The notes under the pieces are model-generated. The model was given only the letters and a program-made list of their open reading frames with translations. It was not told the DNA's origin and did no database searches. Both the position numbers and the translations under genes were made by a program. DNA of 39,380 nucleotides from Patescibacteria group bacterium. Its GTDB lineage: Bacteria > Patescibacteriota > Patescibacteriia > 2-12-FULL-60-25. Numbering within the stretch: position 1 is the first letter of the stretch; each line of letters begins with the position of its first letter. Positions 15,323 to 24,146 of the stretch are shown piece after piece. Where the stretch lies: the NCBI GenBank assembly GCA_022703155.1, contig JAKLEH010000006.1, positions 1-39,380 on the forward strand, given 5' to 3'.

Positions 15323-15490
15323 ATGACCGCAGTCTATACCATTGCCGCCACCATCGGATTGTCAGCGTGGGTCTGCCTCGGACCCCGGGTTGCGGAAGAG
15401 TTCTTGGCGCGAGGGTTGGAGCGCGAAATGGACAAACGCGCAAAACGCCAAGCCAAGCTCAAACGTGTCAAAGCCCAACTCCACGGCTGA
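15323..15490 (+). CDS. 55-residue single-helix membrane protein
   Basis: A short gene with a strong GGAGGCGAT Shine-Dalgarno sequence directly before the ATG. The product has one N-terminal hydrophobic helix (AVYTIAATIGLSAWVCLG) and a very basic helical tail (REMDKRAKRQAKLKRVKAQ). A terminator follows 9 nt after the stop. It is co-transcribed with the coiled-coil membrane protein before it, and the two share the layout of membrane helix plus charged cytosolic tail, so they may be partners (inference). Confidence 0.65.
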   Translation: MTAVYTIAATIGLSAWVCLGPRVAEEFLARGLEREMDKRAKRQAKLKRVKAQLHG

Positions 15491-15498
15491 CGTCTCAC

Positions 15499-15522
15499 AT
15501 CCCGCAACCCGCGGGATTTTTT
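15499..15522 (+). terminator. Terminator of the 14651-15490 operon
   Basis: Stem ATCCCGC/GCGGGAT with loop AACCC, followed by a T run. Confidence 0.85.
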
Positions 15523-15539
15523 ATATTTCAACAACCCTC

Positions 15540-15637
15540 GTCATGCCGAATCAAGCTCGGCATTTCGATGTATCGCCGTCGAAAAAAAAATATGGTTCGG
15601 CAATAAAATGAGATCCTGAACTGAATTCAGGATGACG
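15540..15637. repeat. Two-hairpin dispersed intergenic element, copy 1
   Basis: A TCATGCCGAA...TCGGCAT hairpin (15541-15563) and a GAGATCCTGA...TCAGGATGAC hairpin (15611-15637) are separated by a variable middle. The same two hairpins recur at 18271-18349 and 38340-38467. Confidence 0.75.
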
Positions 15638-15660
15638 GATAGGGGTTTCGGCCGTTTTTT

Positions 15661-18240
15661 TTATCTGTTGGCCAAGACCCTTTTTAGGTATTGCCCCGTG
15701 TAACTGGCTTTGACTTGGGCCACTTCCTCGGGCGTGCCTTCGGCCACCAGGTTACCTCCCCTGTCCCCGCCCTCCGGGCCCAGGTCGATGATCCAATCCG
15801 CGTTTTTTATCACGTCCAAATTGTGTTCGATGACCAGCACCGTGTTGCCGCGGTCCACCAGCTTCTGCAGGACCTCGAGCAATTTCTTCACGTCTTCAAA
15901 ATGCAAACCGGTCGTGGGTTCGTCCAAAATGTAGAGCGTGTGGCCCGTGTCGCGGCGCGCCAGTTCGGCCGCCAATTTGACGCGCTGTGCCTCGCCGCCG
16001 GAGAGGGTCGTGGCCGCTTGTCCGAGTTCGACATAACCCAATCCGACCTCTTTCATGATTTTGGTGCGGTCATGGATGGGCGGGATGTCTTTGAAGAATT
16101 CGTTAGCCTCTTCCACGTTCATGCTTAACACGTCCGCGATGCTCTTATTGCGGTATTTGACCTCCAACGTCTCGCGGTTGAAGCGCTTGCCCTTGCACAC
16201 GTCGCACGGCACATACACCGTGGGCAAAAAATGCATCTCGATGGCGATTTGCCCGTTGCCTTCGCAATGTTCGCAACGTCCTCCCGGCACGTTGAACGAA
16301 AAGCGCCCGGGTTTGTAGCCGCGCATACGCGCGTCCGGCGTCATGGTGTACAGGTCGCGGATAGGCGTCCACATGCCCGTGTAAGTCGCGGGGTTGGAGC
16401 GCGGCGTGCGTCCGATGGGCGTTTGGTCCACGTCGATGATCTTGTCCAACCAATCGATGCCGTCGATTTTTTCATGCGCCGCGGGTTTGGCCATGGCGCC
16501 GTTCAGGCGCTGGGCCAACGCCCGGTACAAAATGTCGATGACCAAAGTGGATTTGCCCGAGCCGGAAACGCCCGTGACGCACACCAAACGCTTGAGCGGA
16601 ATGTTGACCGTGAGCTTTTTGAGGTTGTTGGCCGTGGCGCGTTTGACTGTCAGCCAATTCTTGGATTCGTTGCGGCGCTTGGCCGGCATGGGAATGCGCC
16701 GGTCGCCGCGCAAATAGGCGCACGTCAAACTGTTCTTGTCGTCCAAAATCTGGGGCATGGGGCCGGCGGCCACGATTTCGCCGCCGTGTTTGCCCGCGCC
16801 CGGACCGAAGTCCACCAGATAGTCCGCGGCCGCAATCGTGTCCTCGTCGTGTTCCACTACGATGATGGTGTTGCCCGCATCGCGCAATTTTTCCAACGTC
16901 TCGACCAAACGGGCGTTGTCGCGCTGGTGCAGACCGATGGTCGGCTCGTCCAGCACGTACAACGCGCCCACCAAACGCGAACCGATTTGCGACGCCAAAC
17001 GGATGCGCTGCGCTTCACCGCCCGAAAGCGAACCGGCGATGCGGTTCATGGTCAGGTAATGCAAACCCACGTCCATCATGAACTGCAGGCGCGCCATGAT
17101 CTCTTTCATGATGGGCGCGGCGATAGCCTCTTCCGTGGCGTTTAGCTTGAGGCCGCCGAAAAACGCGTGCGCTTCCTCGATGGTCGTGGCCGTGGACTCG
17201 ACGATGGACACGCCGCCCGATGCCTTTGACGTGGGGTGGTTGCCGATGAGCACGTGCAGGGATTCGGGCCGCAAGCGCGCGCCCTTGCAGACCGGGCACG
17301 GCGTTTCGGAAAACAAAAATTCAGTGCCCAAGCCGTTGCACGCCGGGCAAGCGCCGTAGGGAGAATTGAAAGAGAACAGGCGCGGCTCGATTTCCGGGAA
17401 CGCGAAGTCGTGTTCCGGGCACGCGAAGCGCGACGACATGAGGTGCTCCGAACCGTCGTCCAGCACCGCCACCACCACGTCGTTGCCGCGGTCGAGCGCT
17501 ATCTCCACGGCTTCGGTCAAGCGCGACTTGAGCGGTTGGTTGTTCTCGAGCGGCCAGGCCAAAGGCACGCGGTCCACCACCAATTCGATGGTGTGGCGCA
17601 AGTTGCGCTCGAGCGGAATGCGGTCGCGCAAGGGGTACATTTTGCCGTTGACGCGCACTTCGGAAAAACCGCTTTCGTAAGCCTGTTGCAGCAATTGGTA
17701 GTATTCGCCTTTACGCCCGCGCACCAGCGGCGACAGGATCATGATTTCGTTGGTCGTGCCTTTGGAGCGGCGCTTTTTGATGGTCTCCACGTCGCTGTGG
17801 ATGGTCACGGTTTGGCGCACTATGACGTCCACGATTTCGTCCACGCTCATCTTGCGGATGGGTTCGTTGCCGATCGGGCAATGCGGCCGGCCGATGCGCG
17901 CGTACAACACGCGCAAATAATCGTAGATTTCGGTGATGGTCGCGACCGTGGAACGCGGGTTGGAGCTGTGCGCCTTCTGGTCGATGGAGATGGCCGGCGA
18001 GAGGCCTTCGATTTCGTCCACGTCCGGTTTTTTCATCTGTCCCAAAAACTGGCGCGCATAAGCCGAGAGCGATTCCACGTACCGGCGTTGGCCTTCGGCG
18101 AAGATGGTGTCGAACGCCAAACTCGACTTGCCCGAACCGGACAAGCCCGTGAACACGACCATTTTGTTGCGCGGCAATTCAAGCGACACGCCCTTGAGGT
18201 TGTGTTCGCGCGCGCCCCGGATAATGATTTTGTCTTGCAT
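15661..18240 (-). CDS. uvrA: Excinuclease ABC subunit A, shortened between zinc module and signature region
   Basis: UvrA is the damage-sensing ABC ATPase dimer of nucleotide excision repair. The protein has 859 residues against about 940 in most bacteria. Both P-loops are intact (GLSGSGKSS near 33 and GVSGSGKST in the second half), as are two LSGGEAQR signatures and the Walker B LDEPT motifs. The UvrB-binding region (about 120-245) is present. The first zinc site reads CPEH...CPAC, so one Cys is His. Right after [10 protein letters not shown] the chain jumps to a CPVCKGARL motif within about 12 residues, so the insertion segment of roughly 80 residues is missing. The second zinc module (CEHC...CDVC) is normal. 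No Shine-Dalgarno sequence is obvious. Confidence 0.95.
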   Translation of the reverse strand: MQDKIIIRGAREHNLKGVSLELPRNKMVVFTGLSGSGKSSLAFDTIFAEGQRRYVESLSAYARQFLGQMKKPDVDEIEGLSPAISIDQKAHSSNPRSTVATITEIYDYLRVLYARIGRPHCPIGNEPIRKMSVDEIVDVIVRQTVTIHSDVETIKKRRSKGTTNEIMILSPLVRGRKGEYYQLLQQAYESGFSEVRVNGKMYPLRDRIPLERNLRHTIELVVDRVPLAWPLENNQPLKSRLTEAVEIALDRGNDVVVAVLDDGSEHLMSSRFACPEHDFAFPEIEPRLFSFNSPYGACPACNGLGTEFLFSETPCPVCKGARLRPESLHVLIGNHPTSKASGGVSIVESTATTIEEAHAFFGGLKLNATEEAIAAPIMKEIMARLQFMMDVGLHYLTMNRIAGSLSGGEAQRIRLASQIGSRLVGALYVLDEPTIGLHQRDNARLVETLEKLRDAGNTIIVVEHDEDTIAAADYLVDFGPGAGKHGGEIVAAGPMPQILDDKNSLTCAYLRGDRRIPMPAKRRNESKNWLTVKRATANNLKKLTVNIPLKRLVCVTGVSGSGKSTLVIDILYRALAQRLNGAMAKPAAHEKIDGIDWLDKIIDVDQTPIGRTPRSNPATYTGMWTPIRDLYTMTPDARMRGYKPGRFSFNVPGGRCEHCEGNGQIAIEMHFLPTVYVPCDVCKGKRFNRETLEVKYRNKSIADVLSMNVEEANEFFKDIPPIHDRTKIMKEVGLGYVELGQAATTLSGGEAQRVKLAAELARRDTGHTLYILDEPTTGLHFEDVKKLLEVLQKLVDRGNTVLVIEHNLDVIKNADWIIDLGPEGGDRGGNLVAEGTPEEVAQVKASYTGQYLKRVLANR

Positions 18241-18270
18241 ATATGTTTTGTTGCGACCAACGTCCCTTGG

Positions 18271-18349
18271 TCATGCCGAACTCGTTTCGGCATCTTGATA
18301 GACATTAGTAAACAAATAACTGAGATCCTGAAACAAGTTCAGGATGACA
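18271..18349. repeat. Two-hairpin dispersed intergenic element, copy 2
   Basis: TCATGCCGAA/TTCGGCAT hairpin at 18271-18294, then 26 bp, then the GAGATCCTGA/TCAGGATGAC hairpin to 18349. It is the most compact copy in the window. Confidence 0.75.
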
Positions 18350-18434
18350 ACGGCTATAAACAACCTAGGACGCAAAAATCGCGCCAGAAACCAGCGTTAT
18401 GGGCAGTATATAGAGAGCTCCAGCGGATGTCGAG

Positions 18435-18464
18435 TTGCGCCGAGTGGGCGTCATCGGCTATAAT
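18435..18464 (+). promoter_or_regulatory. Promoter of the 18474 gene, near-leaderless
   Basis: -35-like TTGCGC (18435-18440), 18-bp spacer, consensus -10 TATAAT (18459-18464). The -10 box ends 9 nt before the ATG, leaving a leader of about 0-3 nt. Confidence 0.7.
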
Positions 18465-18473
18465 TAGCGCACT

Positions 18474-19508
18474 ATGAAACTGACGAAATTCGCCGGGTTG
18501 GCCGCATCGGCCGCCCTGTTGCTTTCCGCGGTTCCGGCCTTGGCCGCCACGCCGCAGGAAATCATCACCAATGCCTTAAAAAACTATAATCCGGATGGAG
18601 CTTCGCGCTTGAGCGGCGAAGTCACGGTCAACGTCAAAGAGGTCCGTTACCGTGCCACGGCCAACAAATACCCCGAAGAGGCCAACGTGGTCATGCGCTT
18701 CGATCAGCGTGCCTTGGCCAAGACCGACGGGGTCCAAAATTCAGAAGGCCGCTTCACCCTGCAGAAATTCGACATGAAGTCAGAAGGCCAAAGCATCTCA
18801 TTGCCCAACGCCGTGCACTTCAACTGGAAATACGTAAGCCCCACGCTTTACGGTTACGTGGAAAAAGTCCCGCAAGTGCTGGTAGACGCGCTCAAGAGCG
18901 AAGTGGACTTGGCCCCGTATCTGGACCAGTGGTACAAGATTGAATTACCCAAGGAATCCTCCAGCCTCCTGACCGGCAGCGCACAAGCCCAGCAAGTGGG
19001 CATGGCCGCCGGTTTGGCCAAAGAATTGGCGGAAAAGCAGGCCGTGCGCGTCATCGGCACGGAAAAAACCTACAAGAACGCGGCGGGAGAAACCATGGTT
19101 CGCGTGCGCGTCCATGCCAACAAGTCGGCCTTAGCCAAGGAACACTACGCCCAATTGCGCGAAGCCTACAAAATCAAGAAGTATGCTGATCGCCGCGCCC
19201 GCATCGCCGAGCTGAATAAGGAATACGCGGACACGCTCAAGGAGCTAAACAAAATCCACGCCGTAGCCGTGGTCAACCAAACCAAATCCACGCTGGATCG
19301 TGTGGAAATGTCGGTGGCGCAAACCGAACCCAAAAAGGAATGCGCGTTCAACAAATACGACAAGTACGTGTGCTCGACCGTGGGCGTGACCAAAGTCAAC
19401 GTCCTGGCAGGCATTTCAATCCTGACCCCGGACACCAACACCATCATCGTTCCGTCGGATGCCAAAGTCTTCGAACCCTTGCAGAACCTCCTCACTCCCA
19501 AAGAATAA
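18474..19508 (+). CDS. Secreted protein of unknown function
   Basis: 344 residues with a clear Sec signal peptide (KLTKFAGLAASAALLLSAVP, then ALA before the likely cut). The exported part opens with QEIITNALKNYNPDGASRLSGEV and has the alternating beta-strand pattern seen in periplasmic or cell-surface lipid-carrier-like folds, but I cannot assign a family. A helical charged stretch lies at about 225-265 (KKYADRRARIAELNKEYA). Two Cys occur near residue 285-303 (KKECAF and YVCST) and may form a disulfide; the window encodes two DsbA-like proteins. It has its own promoter and terminator. Confidence 0.75.
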   Translation: MKLTKFAGLAASAALLLSAVPALAATPQEIITNALKNYNPDGASRLSGEVTVNVKEVRYRATANKYPEEANVVMRFDQRALAKTDGVQNSEGRFTLQKFDMKSEGQSISLPNAVHFNWKYVSPTLYGYVEKVPQVLVDALKSEVDLAPYLDQWYKIELPKESSSLLTGSAQAQQVGMAAGLAKELAEKQAVRVIGTEKTYKNAAGETMVRVRVHANKSALAKEHYAQLREAYKIKKYADRRARIAELNKEYADTLKELNKIHAVAVVNQTKSTLDRVEMSVAQTEPKKECAFNKYDKYVCSTVGVTKVNVLAGISILTPDTNTIIVPSDAKVFEPLQNLLTPKE

Positions 19509-19515
19509 ATCGGAC

Positions 19516-19546
19516 AAAAAATCCCCGCGACGGCGGGGATTTTTTG
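19516..19546 (+). terminator. Terminator of the 18474 gene
   Basis: Stem ATCCCCGC/GCGGGGAT with loop GACG. The A run before and T run after could serve both strands. Confidence 0.9.
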
Positions 19547-19559
19547 TTTATAATGTTTC

Positions 19560-19607
19560 AAAGTTCATAAAGTTAATAATGTCATTTAGACTTTAGAAAC
19601 TTTATAA
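19560..19607. repeat. Inverted 9-bp arrays
   Basis: AAAGTTCAT plus AAAGTTAAT (19560-19577) face ACTTTAGAA plus ACTTTATAA (19590-19607) in the gap between two convergent genes. Confidence 0.5.
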
Positions 19608-19609
19608 AC

Positions 19610-20875
19610 TCATCGGACGCTCCCTGCTGCCCGGCCCGTGCTCCACGCCACTTGCAGGTTGTAGCCTCCGGTTGGTCCATCAAGGTCCAAAACTTCACCC
19701 GCAAAATGCAAGCCTTTGATTTTTTTGCATTCCATGGTCTTGGGGTCGATTTGGTTCAGCGCGAGGCCCCCGCTCGTTACCATGGCCGTGTTCCAACCCA
19801 AAGTGTCGATGGCTTTGAACTCAATTTTTTTCAGGATACGTGCCAAACGGCGGCGCTGGTCGGCCGTAAATTGACCGGCTTTGAGCGACGGTTGGAGTTT
19901 GAGACGGACGCACACGCATTCGGCCAAGCGTGGCGCTACGATTTCCGACAAAACGTTTTTCAACGACTTGGCCGACGCTTGGCGGAACATCCCCAACAAC
20001 CTCCGGTCCAATTCGTCGAGGCCCACGTCCGGCAAAACGTCGACGGAAACTTCGACCTGCCGCCCCGCGGACAATTCGCGGCTCACGGCTCCGCTGACCA
20101 CGAATACCGCCGGACCGCTCAGGCCAAAATGCGTAAAAATCATGTCGCCGCGCGCTTTGGCTCCGGCTGCCGCGACTTCGACGTCGGACAATGACAAGCC
20201 TTTAAGCCCGCCCACGTCTTTGTCCTGGACCTTGAGCGGCACGAGCGACGGCACGGGCTGCGTTACCTCCAACCCCAATACCCTGACCCAAGCCCAAGCG
20301 TCACCCGTAGAGCCCGTGGACGGATACGACAACCCGCCGGTGGTTACGATTACTTTTTTTGCTTTGAGCGTCCCTCTTGAGGTTTCGACGCCCACGACGC
20401 AATCATCTGCGACTTCCAAACCAATGACCGAAGTTCCGGTTACGACTTTCACGCCCATCTTCGCTAGCCATTTTTCCAATGCACGCCGCACGTCCTCTGC
20501 CTTGTCGCTTTTCGGGAATACGCGTTGCAGATTTTCGGTTTTGAGCGGCACGCCCAAGGACTCGAAAAATTCCATGACCTGGCCCGGACCAAAGGCGCTG
20601 AATGATGAAAAAAGGAACGGCCCGTTCTTGCCGTAGCGTTTGACTAAGGCGCGGACGTCCGGTTCGTTTTGCGTCAGGTTGCAACGTCCGTTGCCGGTCA
20701 ACAGGAGCTTTTTACCCAACGTTTTGTTCTTTTCCACCAAAACGACTTTAAAGCCGTTAGCCGCGGCTGTGCCCGCGGCCAGCATGCCGGCCGGACCGCC
20801 GCCTACTACGACAACGTCAAACGGCCGGCCATCGAGTGGCACGTCTGTCTTTTGGGCGCCTCTGGCGGACATCAT
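19610..20875 (-). CDS. HI0933/YhiN-family flavoprotein
   Basis: 421 residues. An N-terminal FAD-binding Rossmann motif (VVVVGGGPAGMLAAG) is followed by the family segment GKKLLLTGNGRCNLT, a VTTGGLSYPSTGSTGD middle motif and a C-terminal GLHFAGEVLDLDGPTGGYNL segment that closes the FAD site. These are features of the HI0933 family (annotated as aminoacetone oxidase-like or NAD(P)/FAD-dependent oxidoreductase); the physiological substrate is not established. Soluble, cytosolic. A TAGACT box lies 7 nt before the ATG without a Shine-Dalgarno sequence. Confidence 0.9.
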   Translation of the reverse strand: MMSARGAQKTDVPLDGRPFDVVVVGGGPAGMLAAGTAAANGFKVVLVEKNKTLGKKLLLTGNGRCNLTQNEPDVRALVKRYGKNGPFLFSSFSAFGPGQVMEFFESLGVPLKTENLQRVFPKSDKAEDVRRALEKWLAKMGVKVVTGTSVIGLEVADDCVVGVETSRGTLKAKKVIVTTGGLSYPSTGSTGDAWAWVRVLGLEVTQPVPSLVPLKVQDKDVGGLKGLSLSDVEVAAAGAKARGDMIFTHFGLSGPAVFVVSGAVSRELSAGRQVEVSVDVLPDVGLDELDRRLLGMFRQASAKSLKNVLSEIVAPRLAECVCVRLKLQPSLKAGQFTADQRRRLARILKKIEFKAIDTLGWNTAMVTSGGLALNQIDPKTMECKKIKGLHFAGEVLDLDGPTGGYNLQVAWSTGRAAGSVR

Positions 20876-20882
20876 GCGACGA

Positions 20883-20910
20883 AGTCTAACATTCTTTTGC
20901 CAAACGGCAA
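20883..20910 (-). promoter_or_regulatory. Possible leaderless promoter of the flavoprotein gene
   Basis: Minus strand: -35-like TTGCCG (20910-20905), 16-bp spacer, -10 TAGACT (20888-20883), 7 nt before the ATG. The -35 lies inside the heptamer array. Confidence 0.4.
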
Positions 20911-20989
20911 ACCGCCAATATCAAAAAACAAAAACAGCAAGACCCGTCTTGCCGTTTGTTGTTTGGATTCTTGCCGTTTCTCGTTTTAC
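20899..20989. repeat. Inverted heptamer arrays around a terminator core
   Basis: GGCAAAC-type units (20899-20940) face CTTGCCG/GTTTCTC-type units (20948-20989). Between them GCAAGA/TCTTGC closes a CGGG loop, and on the minus strand this is followed by T-rich sequence. The whole acts as a terminator (20922-20952) for the lipoprotein gene. Confidence 0.65.
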
Positions 20990-22431
20990 GGTTCGCATTC
21001 TCCCCTAAACAACGCCCATTCTTCGCATTCCTTGCCGCTTTCGAACTTGCACACCCCGTATTCCGCGCCGTTGTTGTCTTTGCGGATTTCCAACTTGCCG
21101 CCTTTGTCCACGCAATTGGTCGAAGCCGGGTTGGCCATGCCGGTCGTTGCCGCGGGCGCAACTTCCTGGTCGGCGGTCGGGCATTTGCCCGCATAATACT
21201 CGTCCGCGTCGCAAACCGCTCCGGCGACCGTGGTACACGTGCCCTTCTCGGTCGGATCCTCGGGCTTGGACGTGACTTTGTATTCACCGCCCGTGATGGC
21301 GCAATACCGTCCGGCACCGGTCAGGTAACCCGTTACTTTACGTCCGCCCACGGGGCATTCGCCGCGGAACATCGCCCACTCCTCGCATTGGCGGTTATCG
21401 TCAAAATAACACACGCCCACGTCGCCCAGTTCGCCGCGCTTTTCCATCTGCAGCTTGCCGCCCTTCTCGATGCAATTGACCGAAGCCGGATTGGCCAAAC
21501 CAACCGGCTGCTCGGCCATTGTGGCTCCGACCTTCAAGGCCGACACGCGGAACGACAAATCGCCGGTGCGGCTCTGCCAATCCTTGTCCTGCGGTTTGGC
21601 GTCGCCATTGACCGTCACATGTTGCGTGTCGTCGATCGGGCCGTAAACGTTATTGTCCGTTCCGCGCCAATCAAACGTGGCTTTGCCGTCGACTTTGAAC
21701 GCCACCCAATAGATGCCGGGCTGCAACAACGTTTCCACGTTGACGCCCACCCATTTGAAATCCGTGGTCGTGGTCGTAAAAACCGTAGCCATGTCCGTGG
21801 TTTTGCCTTCGGCTACCACTTCGCCCGGATGGCCGCCCGCGTCTTTGCGGATTTGAGCCACCAATTCGCCTTGGCCGCCCGTCTTCTTGAATTCTCCCCA
21901 CACGGATTTGACGCCCACCGCATGGCTGACCAAAAACGCGTGCGCGGCCCAAGCGTTGGCGCTGACCGTCTGGATAGCCTTGTCGTTCGCGCCGGCCTCA
22001 AAACCGATGGGCGCGACGTTGAATTTAATTTCCTTGACGTTGTTAGAGGGGTCCGCGTCCTGGTCCAGCACGATGACGGCTTTGATCGTATGTTCGCCTT
22101 CCGTAGCCGCCACCCAATCGTTGAACAGGCCGTTGCTTTCGTTGGGCGACTTGATGTCTGACGTGAAGAACACGGAACCGTTGTCCGTCAACGTGATTTG
22201 GAAATTTTTCGTATCGCAATCGCCCATGCGCTTAACCGTGGTCAAAACCGCATTGGCGTCGGAAAAAGTCGTGGTCGGATTGTCCAAAGCCAAATCCGTG
22301 ACCGCATAATCGGTTTTTGAACAGGCACCCGGCTGCTGGACTGCCTGTTGGGTGGTCTTTCCGCATCCCGCACCGAACATGGCCAAAGCCATGCCCAAAA
22401 CCGCATAAATTGAAATTTGCCGCTTTAACAT
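20986..22431 (-). CDS. Cys-rich exported lipoprotein with two DUF333 modules
   Basis: 481 residues. The signal peptide ends in ALAMFGAGC; the Cys is in a plausible but imperfect lipobox (Gly at -3). A CARDB-like beta domain follows at about 38-140, then a further beta-rich domain of about 170 residues. Two DUF333 modules, found in Cys-rich secreted proteins annotated as putative hemolysins, occur near 325-375 (ANPASVNCIEKGGKL, CEEWAMFRGEC) and at the end (ANPASTNCVDKGGKLEI, CEEWALFRGEC). Cys-rich segments join them. Disulfides are likely. Anchoring would need Lgt, which is encoded in this window. Surface role unknown. Confidence 0.8.
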   Translation of the reverse strand: MLKRQISIYAVLGMALAMFGAGCGKTTQQAVQQPGACSKTDYAVTDLALDNPTTTFSDANAVLTTVKRMGDCDTKNFQITLTDNGSVFFTSDIKSPNESNGLFNDWVAATEGEHTIKAVIVLDQDADPSNNVKEIKFNVAPIGFEAGANDKAIQTVSANAWAAHAFLVSHAVGVKSVWGEFKKTGGQGELVAQIRKDAGGHPGEVVAEGKTTDMATVFTTTTTDFKWVGVNVETLLQPGIYWVAFKVDGKATFDWRGTDNNVYGPIDDTQHVTVNGDAKPQDKDWQSRTGDLSFRVSALKVGATMAEQPVGLANPASVNCIEKGGKLQMEKRGELGDVGVCYFDDNRQCEEWAMFRGECPVGGRKVTGYLTGAGRYCAITGGEYKVTSKPEDPTEKGTCTTVAGAVCDADEYYAGKCPTADQEVAPAATTGMANPASTNCVDKGGKLEIRKDNNGAEYGVCKFESGKECEEWALFRGECEP

Positions 22432-22466
22432 AACGAAAATCGCTAATTGTTGATAAGTCGCAGACC

Positions 22467-22496
22467 ATTGTAACGCGGTGTAGTCTGCAAGTCCAA
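22467..22496 (-). promoter_or_regulatory. Promoter of the lipoprotein gene
   Basis: Minus strand: -35 TTGGAC (22496-22491), 18-bp spacer, -10 TACAAT (22472-22467), about 30-nt leader. Confidence 0.65.
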
Positions 22497-22519
22497 ATTA
22501 CAGATTTTTACGCTGACAC

Positions 22520-22548
22520 TTGATGGTTTTTGAACGGTCAGGTACCAT
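22520..22548 (+). promoter_or_regulatory. Probable tRNA-Ser promoter
   Basis: -35 TTGATG (22520-22525), 17-bp spacer, -10 TACCAT (22543-22548), ending 11 nt before the tRNA. Confidence 0.45.
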
Positions 22549-22559
22549 CCGACGCGCTG

Positions 22560-22647
22560 GGAGAGGTCGCATAGAGGCCTAGTGCACGCGCTTGGAAAGC
22601 GCGCATACCGCAAGGTATCGAGGGTTCGAATCCCTCCCTCTCCGCCA
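22560..22647 (+). tRNA. tRNA-Ser (anticodon GGA)
   Basis: An 88-nt class II tRNA with encoded CCA. The acceptor stem GGAGAGG pairs with CCTCTCC. The anticodon loop TTGGAAA gives GGA at 22594-22596, a long variable arm (ATACCGCAAGGTAT) follows, and the T arm carries GGGTTCGAATCCC. Discriminator base G is normal for serine. A terminator follows directly, so it is a single tRNA transcript. Confidence 0.97.
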
Positions 22648-22650
22648 TAT

Positions 22651-22678
22651 AAATCCGCTGCAAAGCGGATTTTTGTTT
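22651..22678 (+). terminator. Terminator of tRNA-Ser
   Basis: Stem AAATCCGC/GCGGATTT, loop TGCAAA, T-rich tail. Confidence 0.85.
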
Positions 22679-22743
22679 AGGTATGGGGCGTTGACAAAAA
22701 TGCCTTTTCCTGCCAACCTCCCAATACGAGGAGAAATCGCACC

Positions 22744-22977
22744 ATGGCAACGGAAAAAGTCGTCATTTTCAGCGAGTGGAACGGCATTACGTTGGCCGAA
22801 AAAGTCAACGTTTGGATCGAAGCTCATCCGAACCTGGACATCGTGGAGCGGTTGTTGGCCCGTAACGAAAAATTCGCCACCATCGCCATCTTCTACCACG
22901 AAGTTCCTGAACCCAAGCGCCCGGCCAAGGCCGCTCGCCCTCCCCGCGGCCGCGGCAAGCTCACGGTCGCCAAGTGA
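22744..22977 (+). CDS. Orphan small basic protein
   Basis: 77 residues. The first 50 look folded (VVIFSEWNGITLAEKVNVW, then IVERLLARNEKFATIAIFY), while the tail is rich in Pro, Arg, Lys and Ala (KRPAKAARPPRGRGK). The basic tail could bind RNA or DNA (inference). An AGGAG Shine-Dalgarno sequence lies 10 nt before the ATG, a TTGACA -35 box is at 22691-22696 and a terminator follows. Family not recognised. Confidence 0.6.
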   Translation: MATEKVVIFSEWNGITLAEKVNVWIEAHPNLDIVERLLARNEKFATIAIFYHEVPEPKRPAKAARPPRGRGKLTVAK

Positions 22978-22981
22978 CTCG

Positions 22982-23006
22982 ACACCCCAAAGGGGTGTTT
23001 TTCTTT
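22982..23006 (+). terminator. Terminator of the 22744 gene
   Basis: Stem ACACCCC/GGGGTGT, loop AAA, T run. Confidence 0.85.
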
Positions 23007-23019
23007 AATGGATGGCTTG

Positions 23020-23170
23020 TCATTGTCATTTCGAGGGAGGCGAAAAGAATGTGAGCCGATCCGAGAAATCTCAAATTTTGCGAACCTTTCATGGACCCAA
23101 GTAGCGCGCTATCGTCATCATTAAACCAAATGAGATTCCTCGACTCCGCCAGCTCCGCTCGGAATGACAA
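23020..23170. repeat. Large inverted REP-like intergenic element
   Basis: The ends are complementary: GTCATTTCGAGGGAGGCGA near 23030 and TCCGCTCGGAATGAC near 23167, with inner GAGAAATCTC/GAGATTCCTC segments. It resembles the widespread GTCATTNCGAG...CTCGNAATGAC class of dispersed bacterial repeats. No gene is visible in the 22978-23269 gap. Confidence 0.65.
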
Positions 23171-23269
23171 AAAGAAAAGTTAATGCATTACCGGTTGGCC
23201 TGCTGTTTGAAATTTGCTGTTTTCAAAAAGACGGGCTGTCACCCGTCTTTTTTATTTCACGATGGTTTG

Positions 23270-24058
23270 TTACTTCTTCAGGATGGCGTCGATCTTGCTC
23301 TTGAAGGAATCGAACGGCAACGCGCCTTCGACCATCTCGCCATTCACGAACGTGGCCGGAGTGCCGGCGACGCCCGCGCCCGAACCTTCCTCTTGGTCGC
23401 TGGCTATGCGTTTGGCGGTTTCACCGCTATCCAAGCATTTGTCGAATTTGGCCGAGTCCAGTTTCAAATCCTTGGCCGCTTGCTTCCAAGCGTCTACGCC
23501 CATCTTCTCGGCGCGGTTGGCTTCGTAAATCTTGTCGTGCATCTCCCAGAACTTGCCTTGGGCACCGGCGCATTCGGCCGCTTCGGCGGCTTTTTGGGCG
23601 TTGGCGTGGAAGGACAACGGGAAGTGGCGATACACCACGCGCACGTCGTTGGGATAAGCCTGCATGATTTGCTTGGTTGTGTCGTAATGGCGCAAGCAGT
23701 ACGGGCATTCGAAGTCGGAGTATTCGATCAAGGTGACTTTGGCGTTGGCCGGACCCGTAACGTGATCGGTCTTATCCACGACGCGCGGCGGATTGGAAGG
23801 CACGACGGGCTGGTTGGCCGTAGGATCCACGGTCGGGACCGTAGGTTGGTTTTGGGCGAGCTGGTTGCCGGCGGAATTGCCTGCGGCCAAAGCGCCAAAA
23901 CCCTTGCCGGACAGCAAGAAGTTGAGCACGAAAATCAGAGCGGCGGTCGACATAATGGCCACACCGGCGATCAAGCCGAGCGCGAACATGGCCTTGGGAT
24001 TGACGTCCCAAAAGCTGTTCGGCGCATCCTTCTTGATCGGTTCAAAGGTCGTATCCAT
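23270..24058 (-). CDS. Membrane-anchored DsbA-like thiol-disulfide oxidoreductase (CPYC)
   Basis: 262 residues: a cytosolic start, one membrane helix at about 24-49, a Pro/Asn-rich linker to about 95, then a DsbA-like thioredoxin-fold domain with the CPYC active site at 118-121 and the cis-Pro segment GVAGTPATF near residue 240. It would oxidise or isomerise disulfides in exported proteins. The helical insert (KAAEAAECAGAQGKFWEMHD) is typical of this DsbA/DSBA-FrnE-like group. A second DsbA-like gene lies 88 nt away and may be read first; the gap contains two TTGACA-like boxes, so it may have its own promoter. Confidence 0.9.
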   Translation of the reverse strand: MDTTFEPIKKDAPNSFWDVNPKAMFALGLIAGVAIMSTAALIFVLNFLLSGKGFGALAAGNSAGNQLAQNQPTVPTVDPTANQPVVPSNPPRVVDKTDHVTGPANAKVTLIEYSDFECPYCLRHYDTTKQIMQAYPNDVRVVYRHFPLSFHANAQKAAEAAECAGAQGKFWEMHDKIYEANRAEKMGVDAWKQAAKDLKLDSAKFDKCLDSGETAKRIASDQEEGSGAGVAGTPATFVNGEMVEGALPFDSFKSKIDAILKK

Positions 24059-24146
24059 AAAACGTACAAAATTTACTTAAACCTGTTAAAGATTGGGGTA
24101 TTTTTTAGTTTTGACCGGACTTTGTCAACCAAAAGTTGTCAACAGG

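Noticed and set aside
17236-18477. Long + strand open frame of 413 codons opposite uvrA
   Set aside because: It is the antisense of a clearly conserved gene, has His/Arg/Phe-rich low-complexity composition and no ribosome binding site.
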